Source: Deltaproteobacteria bacterium (GTDB taxonomy: Bacteria; Myxococcota; Myxococcia; Myxococcales; 40CM-4-68-19). From it: a DNA stretch of 64,000 nt. A model generated the notes under the pieces. That model saw only the letters and a program-made list of their open reading frames with translations. It was not told the DNA's origin and searched no databases. Each line of letters opens with the position of its first letter. Position 1 is the stretch's first letter. A program made the position numbers and the translations under genes. Positions 34,094 through 41,191 of the stretch are shown in pieces. The stretch is from contig VBKI01000049.1 of NCBI GenBank assembly GCA_005879535.1, positions 1 through 64,000 on the forward strand, written 5' to 3'.

Positions 34094-35346
34094 TCGGGCA
34101 GTGTTTCGAGTGCCTCGTACGGCCCGAGCCTCGGATTCACGATCCTGACGTCGACGACCGCGATCTGTTCGCGGGTGCATACGAAAGCACCGGGGGGATC
34201 CTCGCGAAGAGCGGCATGAGCCGCCCTCCAGTCACCGGCATCGACGGCCCGATCGACCGCGGGATTCGAGTATCCGATGAGGTTGTACGGTGCTCCGGTC
34301 CGCCATACGAGAGCGAGCGCGCTCGGTGGCCATCGGAGCGGACGCGCCGTCACCAGATCGAAATCGCGATTCCTCACCCGCGATACCGCCTCTTCGGGCA
34401 CCAGCTGGGAAACTTCGCCGGCCCGGTCCGCCAGAACACGTCGCGATGCCAGCGCAAGCCGCTCGAACGGGCCCCAGCTCACGACGCGCAAAGGCCGTCC
34501 TGCAGGGGGGCCCGGCTCATCGCCGCCGCTCCCCTCGGCGCACTCCCCGCCGTCGTACGCCAGGTCTCGCACGCGTTGCGAACCAAGGATGCGTTCGAGC
34601 TGTAATCGTTCGGATCGCGGCAATTCGGGGTTGAAGAGAATGGAGTCCGTACTTCGTCCCGTGCCGCGGATGATCTGCAGCGATGGCACGCCTCTGAAGA
34701 ACTCGAGCCAGCGCGACTCCACATCGACGATCAGATTCGTGTCTCCTTTGAGCGTGTGCGCGAAAGCATCGCGAGGAGTGTCGTAGGCAATGATGCGCAC
34801 GTCATTGATCCGTCCAGCCGCCGGGATCCGCCGCGCCAACCGGAGCTCCGTCGGCGTCTGAGACGCAACCGCGAAGGGTCCAGTTCCGAGGAACTTGTCC
34901 TGCACGCGGCGGAAGATGAGCGCATTCAGGAGCAACGCGTCTGCTGGCAGGCCTTCCTGGCGCGACTCGATCAGCAGGGCGCCATCCGACTTGATTGCCC
35001 GCAAGCCGGCGGGCTCCAGTGATTGGATGACATCCACATCCGTCACCGGCGTCCCGTCGCTGAAGGTGGCGTCGCGTCGGACCTCGACGCGCAGCTCCTT
35101 GTTCGACAAGCGATCGACGCTGGCGGCGAGGCTTGGCCTCAGCTCCCCTGCGGCGTCGATCGTGACGAGCCTCTCATATACCCATGGCTGGGCGATGGAA
35201 GCCAAGGCGGTTTCGTTGCCCGTGGGGGCCAGTTCGCCCAACGGCCCCCACATGGCAAGCTTGACGACGAACGCCTCGCGTGATGGCGGCGATGTGCAGC
35301 CCAGGATGATACTGAACAGCAATAGCCGATACACGCTGCCTGCCAC
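34075..35346 (-). CDS. DppA/OppA-like solute-binding lipoprotein
   Basis: GTG at 35346 with a purine-rich site (GCGAAAG) just upstream, giving 423 residues; a GTG at 35334 is an alternative. The lipobox is FSIILGC. Family 5 solute-binding features are ALASIAQPWVYERLVTIDAA then GELRPSLAASVDRLSNKELR, VRRDATFSDGTPVTDVDV and DKFLGTGPFAV. It is about 100 residues shorter than classical DppA. No permease or ATPase genes are nearby, so it is more likely a receptor than part of an importer. It lies between the 27-aa peptide gene and the kinase gene, which suggests peptide recognition linked to signalling (inference). Confidence 0.85.
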   Translation of the reverse strand: MAGSVYRLLLFSIILGCTSPPSREAFVVKLAMWGPLGELAPTGNETALASIAQPWVYERLVTIDAAGELRPSLAASVDRLSNKELRVEVRRDATFSDGTPVTDVDVIQSLEPAGLRAIKSDGALLIESRQEGLPADALLLNALIFRRVQDKFLGTGPFAVASQTPTELRLARRIPAAGRINDVRIIAYDTPRDAFAHTLKGDTNLIVDVESRWLEFFRGVPSLQIIRGTGRSTDSILFNPELPRSERLQLERILGSQRVRDLAYDGGECAEGSGGDEPGPPAGRPLRVVSWGPFERLALASRRVLADRAGEVSQLVPEEAVSRVRNRDFDLVTARPLRWPPSALALVWRTGAPYNLIGYSNPAVDRAVDAGDWRAAHAALREDPPGAFVCTREQIAVVDVRIVNPRLGPYEALETLPEWEIVR

Positions 35347-35395
35347 CTTTCGCAGTACGGCTTTGCGGAGTCAAACGCTGCGAAAGGCGCCGCGG

Positions 35396-35479
35396 TCATG
35401 CGACCGGAGGACTTATCACGATCATTCCGCAGACGGTCGGAACGCGCACGGACTTCCTCTTCGACCGGTTGATCTTCAT
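35396..35479 (-). CDS. 27-residue peptide, candidate RiPP precursor
   Basis: This short gene starts at ATG 35479 with GGAG 7 bases upstream, 18 bases after the stop of the radical SAM gene, and ends at TGA 35396. The peptide begins with a strongly basic leader-like part (MKINRSKRKS) and ends with a hydrophobic core-like part (VCGMIVISPPVA) holding a single Cys and a Pro-Pro. Size, position and two-part character match precursors of ribosomally made peptides modified by radical SAM/SPASM enzymes. I do not recognise the family. The modification and mature form are unknown. The chance that it is not translated is real because it is so short. Confidence 0.65.
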   Translation of the reverse strand: MKINRSKRKSVRVPTVCGMIVISPPVA

Positions 35480-35497
35480 GGGTGTCTCCAGTGTTGG

Positions 35498-36844
35498 TCA
35501 GGCTGTTTCCGTCCACTCCGGTTGCGGGAACTCCGTGAGGTAGCGGTGGACGACGCTCTCGCGGAAACTCGACTCGAACATGTCCTTCTTGCAGGCGACT
35601 TCGTCGCGGCGGCCAGTCTTCAGGAACTTCCCGCCCAGGCACCCGCCGACGCACACCGGGAGATACGGGCAATCGCCGCATTTTTCCCAAGGCCTCAGCT
35701 CGACGAGCGGCGCCACCTTCTCGGGTGCCGAGGACGCAACGTGCGCGACCTCGAGTCCCGGGAGCCCGGCGACCACCGGGCATTTGTACACGCGGCCTTC
35801 GGGATCGATGGTGTAGTTGTTCTTCCAGTGCAGCTCGCAGGGCCCGAGGAGGCCTTCGAGCGTCCTGCCCTGATGAGCAGTCGGCGTCATCTTCCGGCGC
35901 TCGATCGACGCGTTGAGCTGCACCAGCGTCTGCGTCTCCTGCTTTTCGCTGCAGCCGGTGCAAGTGCCTTTACTGCGTTGCTGCGTGTCGACCATCGGCC
36001 GGAACATCACTCCGGCAAGGAGCGGCGCGACGCCGCTCTTCTCGAACCGATCGAGCAGCGCTTCGAACGAGGCCGCCTGGTCGGGGAAGAAGTGCCCCCC
36101 GACGAACACCTTGCACCCGGCCTGGGCGAGCGCAACGACGTTGTCGAAGATCACGTCGAAGGTGCCGCGGCCGTCGCGATAGACGCGCATCCGGTCGTGC
36201 GTTTCCTTGTCGCCGTCGAGAGTGACCTTGAAGGCGCCGGGGCCGAAGGAATGCATCTTCCGGGCGAACTCCACGTCGAGCTGGATGCCGTTCGTGGTCA
36301 TGTCCCAGCGGAACGTGCCGCCTCGGGCCTTCATCGAAGCGGACAGCACCTGCGCGGTGCGCAGGCAGTAGTCCTTGCGCGTGGTGGGCTCGCCGCCGAA
36401 GTAATGGACCTGCAGCGTGCGCAGTCCGCGCTCGTCGACCTGGCGCAGGAGCCACTCCAGCGTTGCATCCTCGGTCGGCGCCGACATCTTGGTGAACGAC
36501 GGGTGCTCCTTCTGGAAGCAATAGTTGCAGGCGAGGTTGCACTGCAGCGTTGGCATCAAGGTCACGTACATCGTGCCGGGGACGCCTTCGCTCGCCTTGT
36601 CCAGGTATGCGCGGACCCTGACATCGTCCTCGAGGCGATTGCTTACGAGAAATCCGTCTTCGACCAGCGCGTCCCGCGCTTCGCGCTCGTCCGCCGTCGC
36701 CGGCTGATTCCCCGCGGACCACCGAGCGATGGCGCGGAGCGTCGCTTCGTCGATGCCGGCGTAGCGATCCTCGATCACGCTGTAGAGGACGTGCTCGCCC
36801 GGCCGAACGTTCTCGTAGGCGACCACGAATCGGGAGAGCTGCAT
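35498..36844 (-). CDS. Radical SAM/SPASM peptide maturase
   Basis: The ATG at 36844 gives 448 residues. The frame stays open to 37141, but that extension is Arg-rich and unlike a protein. N-terminal residues 1-90 (MQLSRFVVAYENVRPGEHVL) look like a peptide-recognition region. The radical SAM cluster is Cys102, Cys106 and Cys109 (CNLACNYCF). 'VHYFGGEPTTRKD' and MTTNGIQL are typical of maturases. The C-terminal SPASM domain has about ten Cys, including CTGCSEKQ, GPCELHW, YKCPVVAG and CGDCPYLPVCVGGCLGGKF. Relatives install thioether, C-C or other links in peptides. The 27-aa peptide gene 18 bases downstream is the obvious substrate (inference). Confidence 0.9.
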   Translation of the reverse strand: MQLSRFVVAYENVRPGEHVLYSVIEDRYAGIDEATLRAIARWSAGNQPATADEREARDALVEDGFLVSNRLEDDVRVRAYLDKASEGVPGTMYVTLMPTLQCNLACNYCFQKEHPSFTKMSAPTEDATLEWLLRQVDERGLRTLQVHYFGGEPTTRKDYCLRTAQVLSASMKARGGTFRWDMTTNGIQLDVEFARKMHSFGPGAFKVTLDGDKETHDRMRVYRDGRGTFDVIFDNVVALAQAGCKVFVGGHFFPDQAASFEALLDRFEKSGVAPLLAGVMFRPMVDTQQRSKGTCTGCSEKQETQTLVQLNASIERRKMTPTAHQGRTLEGLLGPCELHWKNNYTIDPEGRVYKCPVVAGLPGLEVAHVASSAPEKVAPLVELRPWEKCGDCPYLPVCVGGCLGGKFLKTGRRDEVACKKDMFESSFRESVVHRYLTEFPQPEWTETA

Positions 36845-36857
36845 TGCGCGACCCCTA

Positions 36858-36873
36858 CGCAACGGTGGTGCCA
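36858..36873 (-). promoter_or_regulatory. Probable sigma-54 (-24/-12) promoter of the maturase operon
   Basis: On the minus strand TGGCAC (36873-36868) is followed by 5 bases and TTGCG (36862-36858). The invariant GG and GC are exactly 10 bases apart. Transcription would start near 36847, only about 3 bases before the maturase ATG, so the message would be almost leaderless. A sigma-54 activator gene lies at the other end of the locus. Confidence 0.6.
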
Positions 36874-37115
36874 GCTCTCTCAGCGTCTCTCCCCCAGAGG
36901 AGACGAGCCAGTTTCCGGGCCGGCGGCCAGCGTTCCGGCCGCGCTTCGGGGCTCGGAACCGGGCCTCGACCTGCGCGGTTTCGCGGCGCGGGATCGCGCG
37001 GCAACGCCGAAAGAACTCAATCGGTGCGCGCTTCGCCGCGGGGCCAGAGTGCTGGCTGGAGCGGCCAGTTCCCCGGCCCTGAAGGTGGCGCGCGAATTGC
37101 TCGCGACGCGATTTC

Positions 37116-37337
37116 GTGACTCCGCAAAAGCAAAAGATCATCGCGGTGCGCCACCTCCGTGCAGGAGGGCGCTTGATTCCCGTTCACTTCTCCCGGAATG
37201 CCGGAGGCTCCGTCGCGGGACGAGCCGTGCTCGGCGCCCAGGATACCCCCATTCTCGACGGGCCCGATCCCGAAGCGGTGCTCGCCGTCCTGCGCGACGT
37301 GATCGACGGCCTCTTGATGGCGCGCCGATCCGCGTAG
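37116..37337 (+). CDS. Small hypothetical protein
   Basis: GTG start, 73 residues, divergent from the maturase operon. It contains GGRLIPVHFSRNAGGSVAGR and DGPDPEAVLAVLRDVIDGLL, a short beta part followed by an amphipathic helix, with GC-rich third positions like neighbouring genes. I do not recognise a family. It ends 15 bases before the convergent membrane protein gene. No clear ribosome binding site is visible. Confidence 0.5.
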   Translation: MTPQKQKIIAVRHLRAGGRLIPVHFSRNAGGSVAGRAVLGAQDTPILDGPDPEAVLAVLRDVIDGLLMARRSA

Positions 37338-37351
37338 TCGCGGCGACGAGA

Positions 37352-38023
37352 CTACACCTTTCGAAGTCGCCGCGCTGCCGCGCTTCCGAGGATGGCCGCC
37401 GCGACCAGCGCGACCGCCAGCAGGATCCATACCGCCGTCCCGTGGACGGCCTCGCCTTGCTCGAGCGCCTCGACGCTGGGCAACAGCGAGCCGGCCCACG
37501 AATAGAGGAACGTGCCGGGCGCCATGCCGATCGCCGTTCCCAGCACGAGATCGCGCAGGCGCATGGGCGTCAGCCCCATCACCGCGTTGCTGGGCGTGTA
37601 GGGCAACAGCGGCGAGAGCCGGATCAGGGTGACGGTCAGGAAGCCGCCTTCGGCAGCCAGATTCGCCAGCGCCCGCGCTTTCGGCCGCTCGAGCAGCGCC
37701 TGCGCGGCCGCCGCGCCGCCCAAGGCGCGGGCAACACTGAACGACGTTGCCGCGCTCGCGACCGCTGCGGTGAGCGAGATGATCGACCCAGCGGGCCCGT
37801 AAAGCCAGCCGCAAGCGACGATGAGCGGGATGATCGGCAAGAGCAACAGCGTCATCAGATAAATCGCGCCGAGGGTCGCCACTGCGCCCGGCCACCCCAG
37901 CGCGTGGACGAACTTCGCTCCCTCCACGATCCAGCGGAGCAGCGGAAGCTGGCGGACGAGCGCGTAGAGCAGGAACAGGACGGCCAACGCCGCGAGAACG
38001 CGCGCCGCCTTGCGCAGCGCCAT
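37352..38023 (-). CDS. TVP38/TMEM64 (DedA-like, VTT domain) membrane protein
   Basis: The ATG at 38023 overlaps the preceding stop by one base (TGATG), giving 223 residues and about six hydrophobic segments. The VTT-domain signature runs through 'YLMTLLLLPIIPLIVACGWL', YGPAGSIISLTAAVASAAT and the re-entrant region VTLIRLSPLLPYTPSNAVMG then LTPMRLRDLVLGTAIGMAPG. The Arg and Pro residues in 'R.sPllPy...n...Gl' are those conserved in the family, linked to lipid scrambling or transport across the inner membrane. It is in an operon with the coiled-coil protein upstream. Confidence 0.88.
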   Translation of the reverse strand: MALRKAARVLAALAVLFLLYALVRQLPLLRWIVEGAKFVHALGWPGAVATLGAIYLMTLLLLPIIPLIVACGWLYGPAGSIISLTAAVASAATSFSVARALGGAAAAQALLERPKARALANLAAEGGFLTVTLIRLSPLLPYTPSNAVMGLTPMRLRDLVLGTAIGMAPGTFLYSWAGSLLPSVEALEQGEAVHGTAVWILLAVALVAAAILGSAAARRLRKV

Positions 38024-38448
38024 CAGGTCTTCTTGAACAGCGGGTCTTCGGCGAGCTGCGCGTGCGTTTCCGCCCGCGCCTCTGCCTGGAGTGCCTCCCA
38101 CTCGCGGCGCTCGGCTTCGTCCATGCGGTCCAGCGCGAAGTTGAGGCGGGCACGCGCCTTGACCGCGCGCGTCCTCGCCTCGTTCGCCTCGCTCTTGCCC
38201 TGCGCGAGAAGATCCGCGGCCTGAAGCGGCGGAACCCCTCCGCTGCGTGCACGCTCCTGCTTCTCCGCGGCCGCCTTCTCCGCCGCTTCAGCGGCCGCCA
38301 GATCGTGCTGCGATTCCGCAGCGAGACGCTGCGCGGCGGTTCGCAGGCCTGCCACGTCAGCCTGCTTCGTGCGCGCGTCCTGCTGGGCCCGCGCCTGTGC
38401 CTCGAGGTGCTGCATCTTCAGGATCAGCTCATCGGCCTCGTCGGGCAT
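38023..38448 (-). CDS. Coiled-coil protein of unknown function
   Basis: The ATG at 38448 gives 141 residues, and an ATG 15 bases upstream (38463) is possible. Nearly the whole protein is a charged Ala/Glu/Gln/Arg helix (for example LKMQHLEAQARAQQDARTKQ and AAAEAAEKAAAEKQERAR), with no signal or membrane segment. It is translationally coupled to the VTT-domain gene, so it may serve that membrane protein. No family is recognised, and low-complexity coiled coils make homology hard to judge. Confidence 0.7.
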   Translation of the reverse strand: MPDEADELILKMQHLEAQARAQQDARTKQADVAGLRTAAQRLAAESQHDLAAAEAAEKAAAEKQERARSGGVPPLQAADLLAQGKSEANEARTRAVKARARLNFALDRMDEAERREWEALQAEARAETHAQLAEDPLFKKT

Positions 38449-38480
38449 CCGACGAGCATACACCTGCTAATCTCGGCCGC

Positions 38481-39458
38481 GTGCTCTGGATCGTCGGCGC
38501 AAGACTCGCGGATCCGGGACCGCAAGCGACGGCCCTTGGAATCGATGGAACGAAGATCGGCGCCCGGGCCGCCCGCGCGCCGCGCGGCGCGAACACGATC
38601 GACGCGCGCGGGCTTACCCTGGTTCCCGCTCTCATCGATGCTCATGTGCACTTGAGCGTCGCGGGAGAGCCGGCCTCCGTCGCCCGCGCGCAGGTCAAGG
38701 GCGGGGTAGCGGCCGTTCTCGATCTCGGAGCTCCGGAGCGCACGCTGCCGCTCGATCATCCGCCGCTGCGCGTTCGCTTCTCCGGGCCGCTCATGACGGC
38801 GCCCGGCGGGTACCCGACGCGATCGTGGGGGAAGAACGGCGAAGGCCTGGAGCTCGCGACCGCCGCCGACGCGCGGGCGGCGGTCCTGCGGCTCTCGCAG
38901 CGCGGCGCAAGGTTCATCAAGCTTGCTTTCGATCCGCGATTTCCGTTGCTCGGCCCGGAAGTCGCCCGGGCGGCCGCGGAGGAAGCTCGCCATCTCGGGC
39001 TGCGGGTCGCCGCGCATGCGCTCGAAACGGAGTCGGTGCGGCTCGCTCTGGACGCGGGCGCGGACGTCCTCGCGCACACGCCGCGCGATCCGTTGCCACG
39101 GGACCTTCTCGGGCGTCTCCAAGGCAAGTGGGTGATCTCGACGCTCCGCGCCTTCGCCGTCGACCCCGCCCGGCTGCGCGCGTTGGCGGATGCCGGGACG
39201 CGGATCGCCTACGGCACCGACCTCGGCAACGAGAACACGGCGCCGGGCATCGATGCGGGCGAAATGGCGCTCATTGCCGAAGCCGGCGTCGATCCGCTCG
39301 CCGCAGCCACCTCGGCGGCAGCTACCCTGCTCGGATTTGGCGATCTCGGCAGCCTCGCCGTCGGAGCGCGGGCAAGCGTTCTCGCCGTCCGTTCTCTCGC
39401 CCCCGAGTCTCTCGCTACGCCCGAATGGGTGATGATCGACGGTAAGATGACGGCATGA
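38481..39458 (+). CDS. Amidohydrolase-family protein
   Basis: The GTG at 38481 (VLWIVGARLADPG) gives 325 residues. Metal-site motifs are in order: LIDAHVHL (HxH), FIKLAFDPRF (candidate bridging Lys), LRVAAHALE (His), DVLAHTP (His) and IAYGTDLGNENTAPG (Asp). This is the usual dihydroorotase/imidazolonepropionase-like layout with a small N-terminal beta sandwich and a C-terminal GSLAVGARASVLAV strand. Substrate unknown. It is divergent from the coiled-coil gene 32 bases away. Its stop overlaps the start region of the next gene. Confidence 0.85.
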   Translation: MLWIVGARLADPGPQATALGIDGTKIGARAARAPRGANTIDARGLTLVPALIDAHVHLSVAGEPASVARAQVKGGVAAVLDLGAPERTLPLDHPPLRVRFSGPLMTAPGGYPTRSWGKNGEGLELATAADARAAVLRLSQRGARFIKLAFDPRFPLLGPEVARAAAEEARHLGLRVAAHALETESVRLALDAGADVLAHTPRDPLPRDLLGRLQGKWVISTLRAFAVDPARLRALADAGTRIAYGTDLGNENTAPGIDAGEMALIAEAGVDPLAAATSAAATLLGFGDLGSLAVGARASVLAVRSLAPESLATPEWVMIDGKMTA

Positions 39459-40025
39459 AAGTTTCCCTTCAGGCCCGTCTGGCAAATCCTGGCGTCGCTC
39501 GCGCACGCGTATCGGCGCCTCGAGGTCGGGAACGAAGCAGCGTTCGAGGTGGTGGAACCGGAGGACCCGCAACCGTTCCTGCGCTTCCTCGGCGACAGCA
39601 TCGCCGCGCACGGACCCGATCTGCTCGGCGAAGCGGTCGCGCGATACCGCCGTTTCATCCACGTCATCGATCCCGCGCCGCTGCTCGACTCGAACCGGCT
39701 GAGGGCCGCCCTGCGAGACTGGCAGCCCGCTCTCGCCCGCTGGATCCCGCCTGCGGAAGCCGCCCTGCGGCCGCTCGCAACACGCTGGCTTGCGCACCGC
39801 TTCTCGCTTCCGATGTTGAAAGGCCGCGGCGAGCTACGCGAGAGCTGCGTCGGAATCGTCCATCTTTACGCCGCGTCCCTGAGATACGCCGGCGCGTTCG
39901 CGGAGACGTTGCAGCGTCCGCTCGAACGCGCGCTCTACAAGGTCGCCATCGGCAGCGCCGAGTTCTTCTACCGATCGCTACATTTGCCGCGCGAGGTGTT
40001 GCCCTGGTTCGCCGCCGCGCGCTGA
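39455..40025 (+). CDS. Hypothetical protein with a disrupted or unusual start
   Basis: The protein-like frame runs from base 39459 (KFPFRPVWQILASLAHAYRR) to the TGA at 40023-40025. It continues with EPEDPQPFLRFLGDSIAAHG and a helical C-terminus ending LHLPREVLPWFAAAR. The only well-placed ATG (39455, overlapping the previous stop) is one base out of frame. Removing one A from the ATGAAAG run would make it start MKFPFRP. Otherwise translation may begin at GTG 39546 or 39549, losing about 30 residues that look genuine. Family unrecognised; cytoplasmic and mostly helical. Confidence 0.6.
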
Positions 40026-40026
40026 A

Positions 40027-41172
40027 TCAGGCCGGCTGGAGCCTGAACAGCGTGATCTCCGCGGGCGCGAAGACGCGCATCGGGGGGCCCCAGAACCCGG
40101 TGCCGCGACTGACGTAGAGCTGCGAATCCCCGCGGCGGTGCAGTCCCGCGAGATATGGCTGCGCCAGCGCGACCAGCCAGGAGAACGGCCAGATCTGTCC
40201 GCCGTGCGTATGACCCGACAGCGTCAGCGGCACGCCGCGCCTCGCCGCCTCGGCGAACTGGCGCGGCTGATGCGCGAGCAGCACCAGCGCGCGGGAGGGA
40301 TCGCGGCCTTCCAGCGCTGTCGACAGATCGGGATTTCCGGTGGGGTCCTCGATCCCGGCGAGCTCGAGTCCCGGCGCCACTTCGACGCGCTCGTTCCTCA
40401 GGGGGCGGACGCCGAGCTTCGGCAGGTGCGAGTACCACTCCTCCACTCCCGAGTAGTACTCGTGGTTGCCGGTGACGAAGTACACACCGCGGCGCGCCTC
40501 GATCCTCGCCAGCGGAGCGACGTGGTCGCGCAGCTCGTGGACCCGCCCATCGACGAGGTCGCCGGTGATCGCCACCAGATCCGGAGCGAGGCCGCGGATC
40601 CGCTCGACGATGTGCGCCACCCAGTCCCTGCGGAGCAAGGGGCCGACGTGCACGTCGGAAATCTGTACCATGCGGAAGCCGGCGAGCTCCGGCGGCAGTC
40701 CCCGCAGCTTCACGTCCAGCTCCTTGATTTCCACGCCGGCAAGCGCGCTGCGCAGTCCCGCCGCGGAAAGGCCAGCCACCACACCGCCCACTCCCGCCGC
40801 CAGCGTACGCGCGAGAAGCACGCGGCGGGCGGGATCGGCGTCAGTGGGTGACCGCACCCGCGCGATCGCGAACGCCACCAGGCGTCCGAAATCGGCGATC
40901 CCGAGAAAGGCGACCAGCAGGAACCCGACCCCCATCCAGATGAATGCGAGCCAGATGGCCGGCCGCACCATGGACGATCCGAGCAGCCGCGCCGCGATCA
41001 CCGTCGCGGGCATCATGACGCCGAGCGCGACGATGGCGACGGTGAGCGCGCGCGCCCACGCCTGCGGGAGATGCGGGTCGCGGACGAGGCGAACCCAGAT
41101 GTAGTAGTGCATTCCGCCGGCCAGGGTGAGCGCGACGAGCAGGAAGATGAGGAAGGGAAGCAGGCGCGCCAC
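40027..41172 (-). CDS. Membrane metallophosphoesterase
   Basis: The product has 381 residues. About four N-terminal membrane helices (to about residue 110, starting MARLLPFLIFLLVALTLAGG) precede a calcineurin-like domain. That domain carries all metal motifs: ISDVHVG, ITGDLVDG, TGNHEYYSG, LLAHQPRQF and LSGHTHGGQIWP. This is the YkuE/YaeI-like arrangement, with the catalytic domain probably facing the periplasm. YaeI-type enzymes act on lipid or pyrophosphate esters. The exact substrate is unknown. It ends one base after the convergent hypothetical gene and is followed upstream by the NFACT-domain gene on the same strand. Confidence 0.9.
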   Translation of the reverse strand: MARLLPFLIFLLVALTLAGGMHYYIWVRLVRDPHLPQAWARALTVAIVALGVMMPATVIAARLLGSSMVRPAIWLAFIWMGVGFLLVAFLGIADFGRLVAFAIARVRSPTDADPARRVLLARTLAAGVGGVVAGLSAAGLRSALAGVEIKELDVKLRGLPPELAGFRMVQISDVHVGPLLRRDWVAHIVERIRGLAPDLVAITGDLVDGRVHELRDHVAPLARIEARRGVYFVTGNHEYYSGVEEWYSHLPKLGVRPLRNERVEVAPGLELAGIEDPTGNPDLSTALEGRDPSRALVLLAHQPRQFAEAARRGVPLTLSGHTHGGQIWPFSWLVALAQPYLAGLHRRGDSQLYVSRGTGFWGPPMRVFAPAEITLFRLQPA

Positions 41173-41191
41173 GGAAACAGGATGCCCGATC

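Noticed and set aside
36845-37141. Longer N-terminus for the radical SAM/SPASM maturase
   Set aside because: The extra 99 codons are Arg-rich and protein-unlike, and they would run through the sigma-54 promoter match.
34895-38224. Long plus-strand open frame opposite the maturase and membrane protein genes
   Set aside because: It is antisense to well-recognised proteins and has low-complexity Arg/Ala content.
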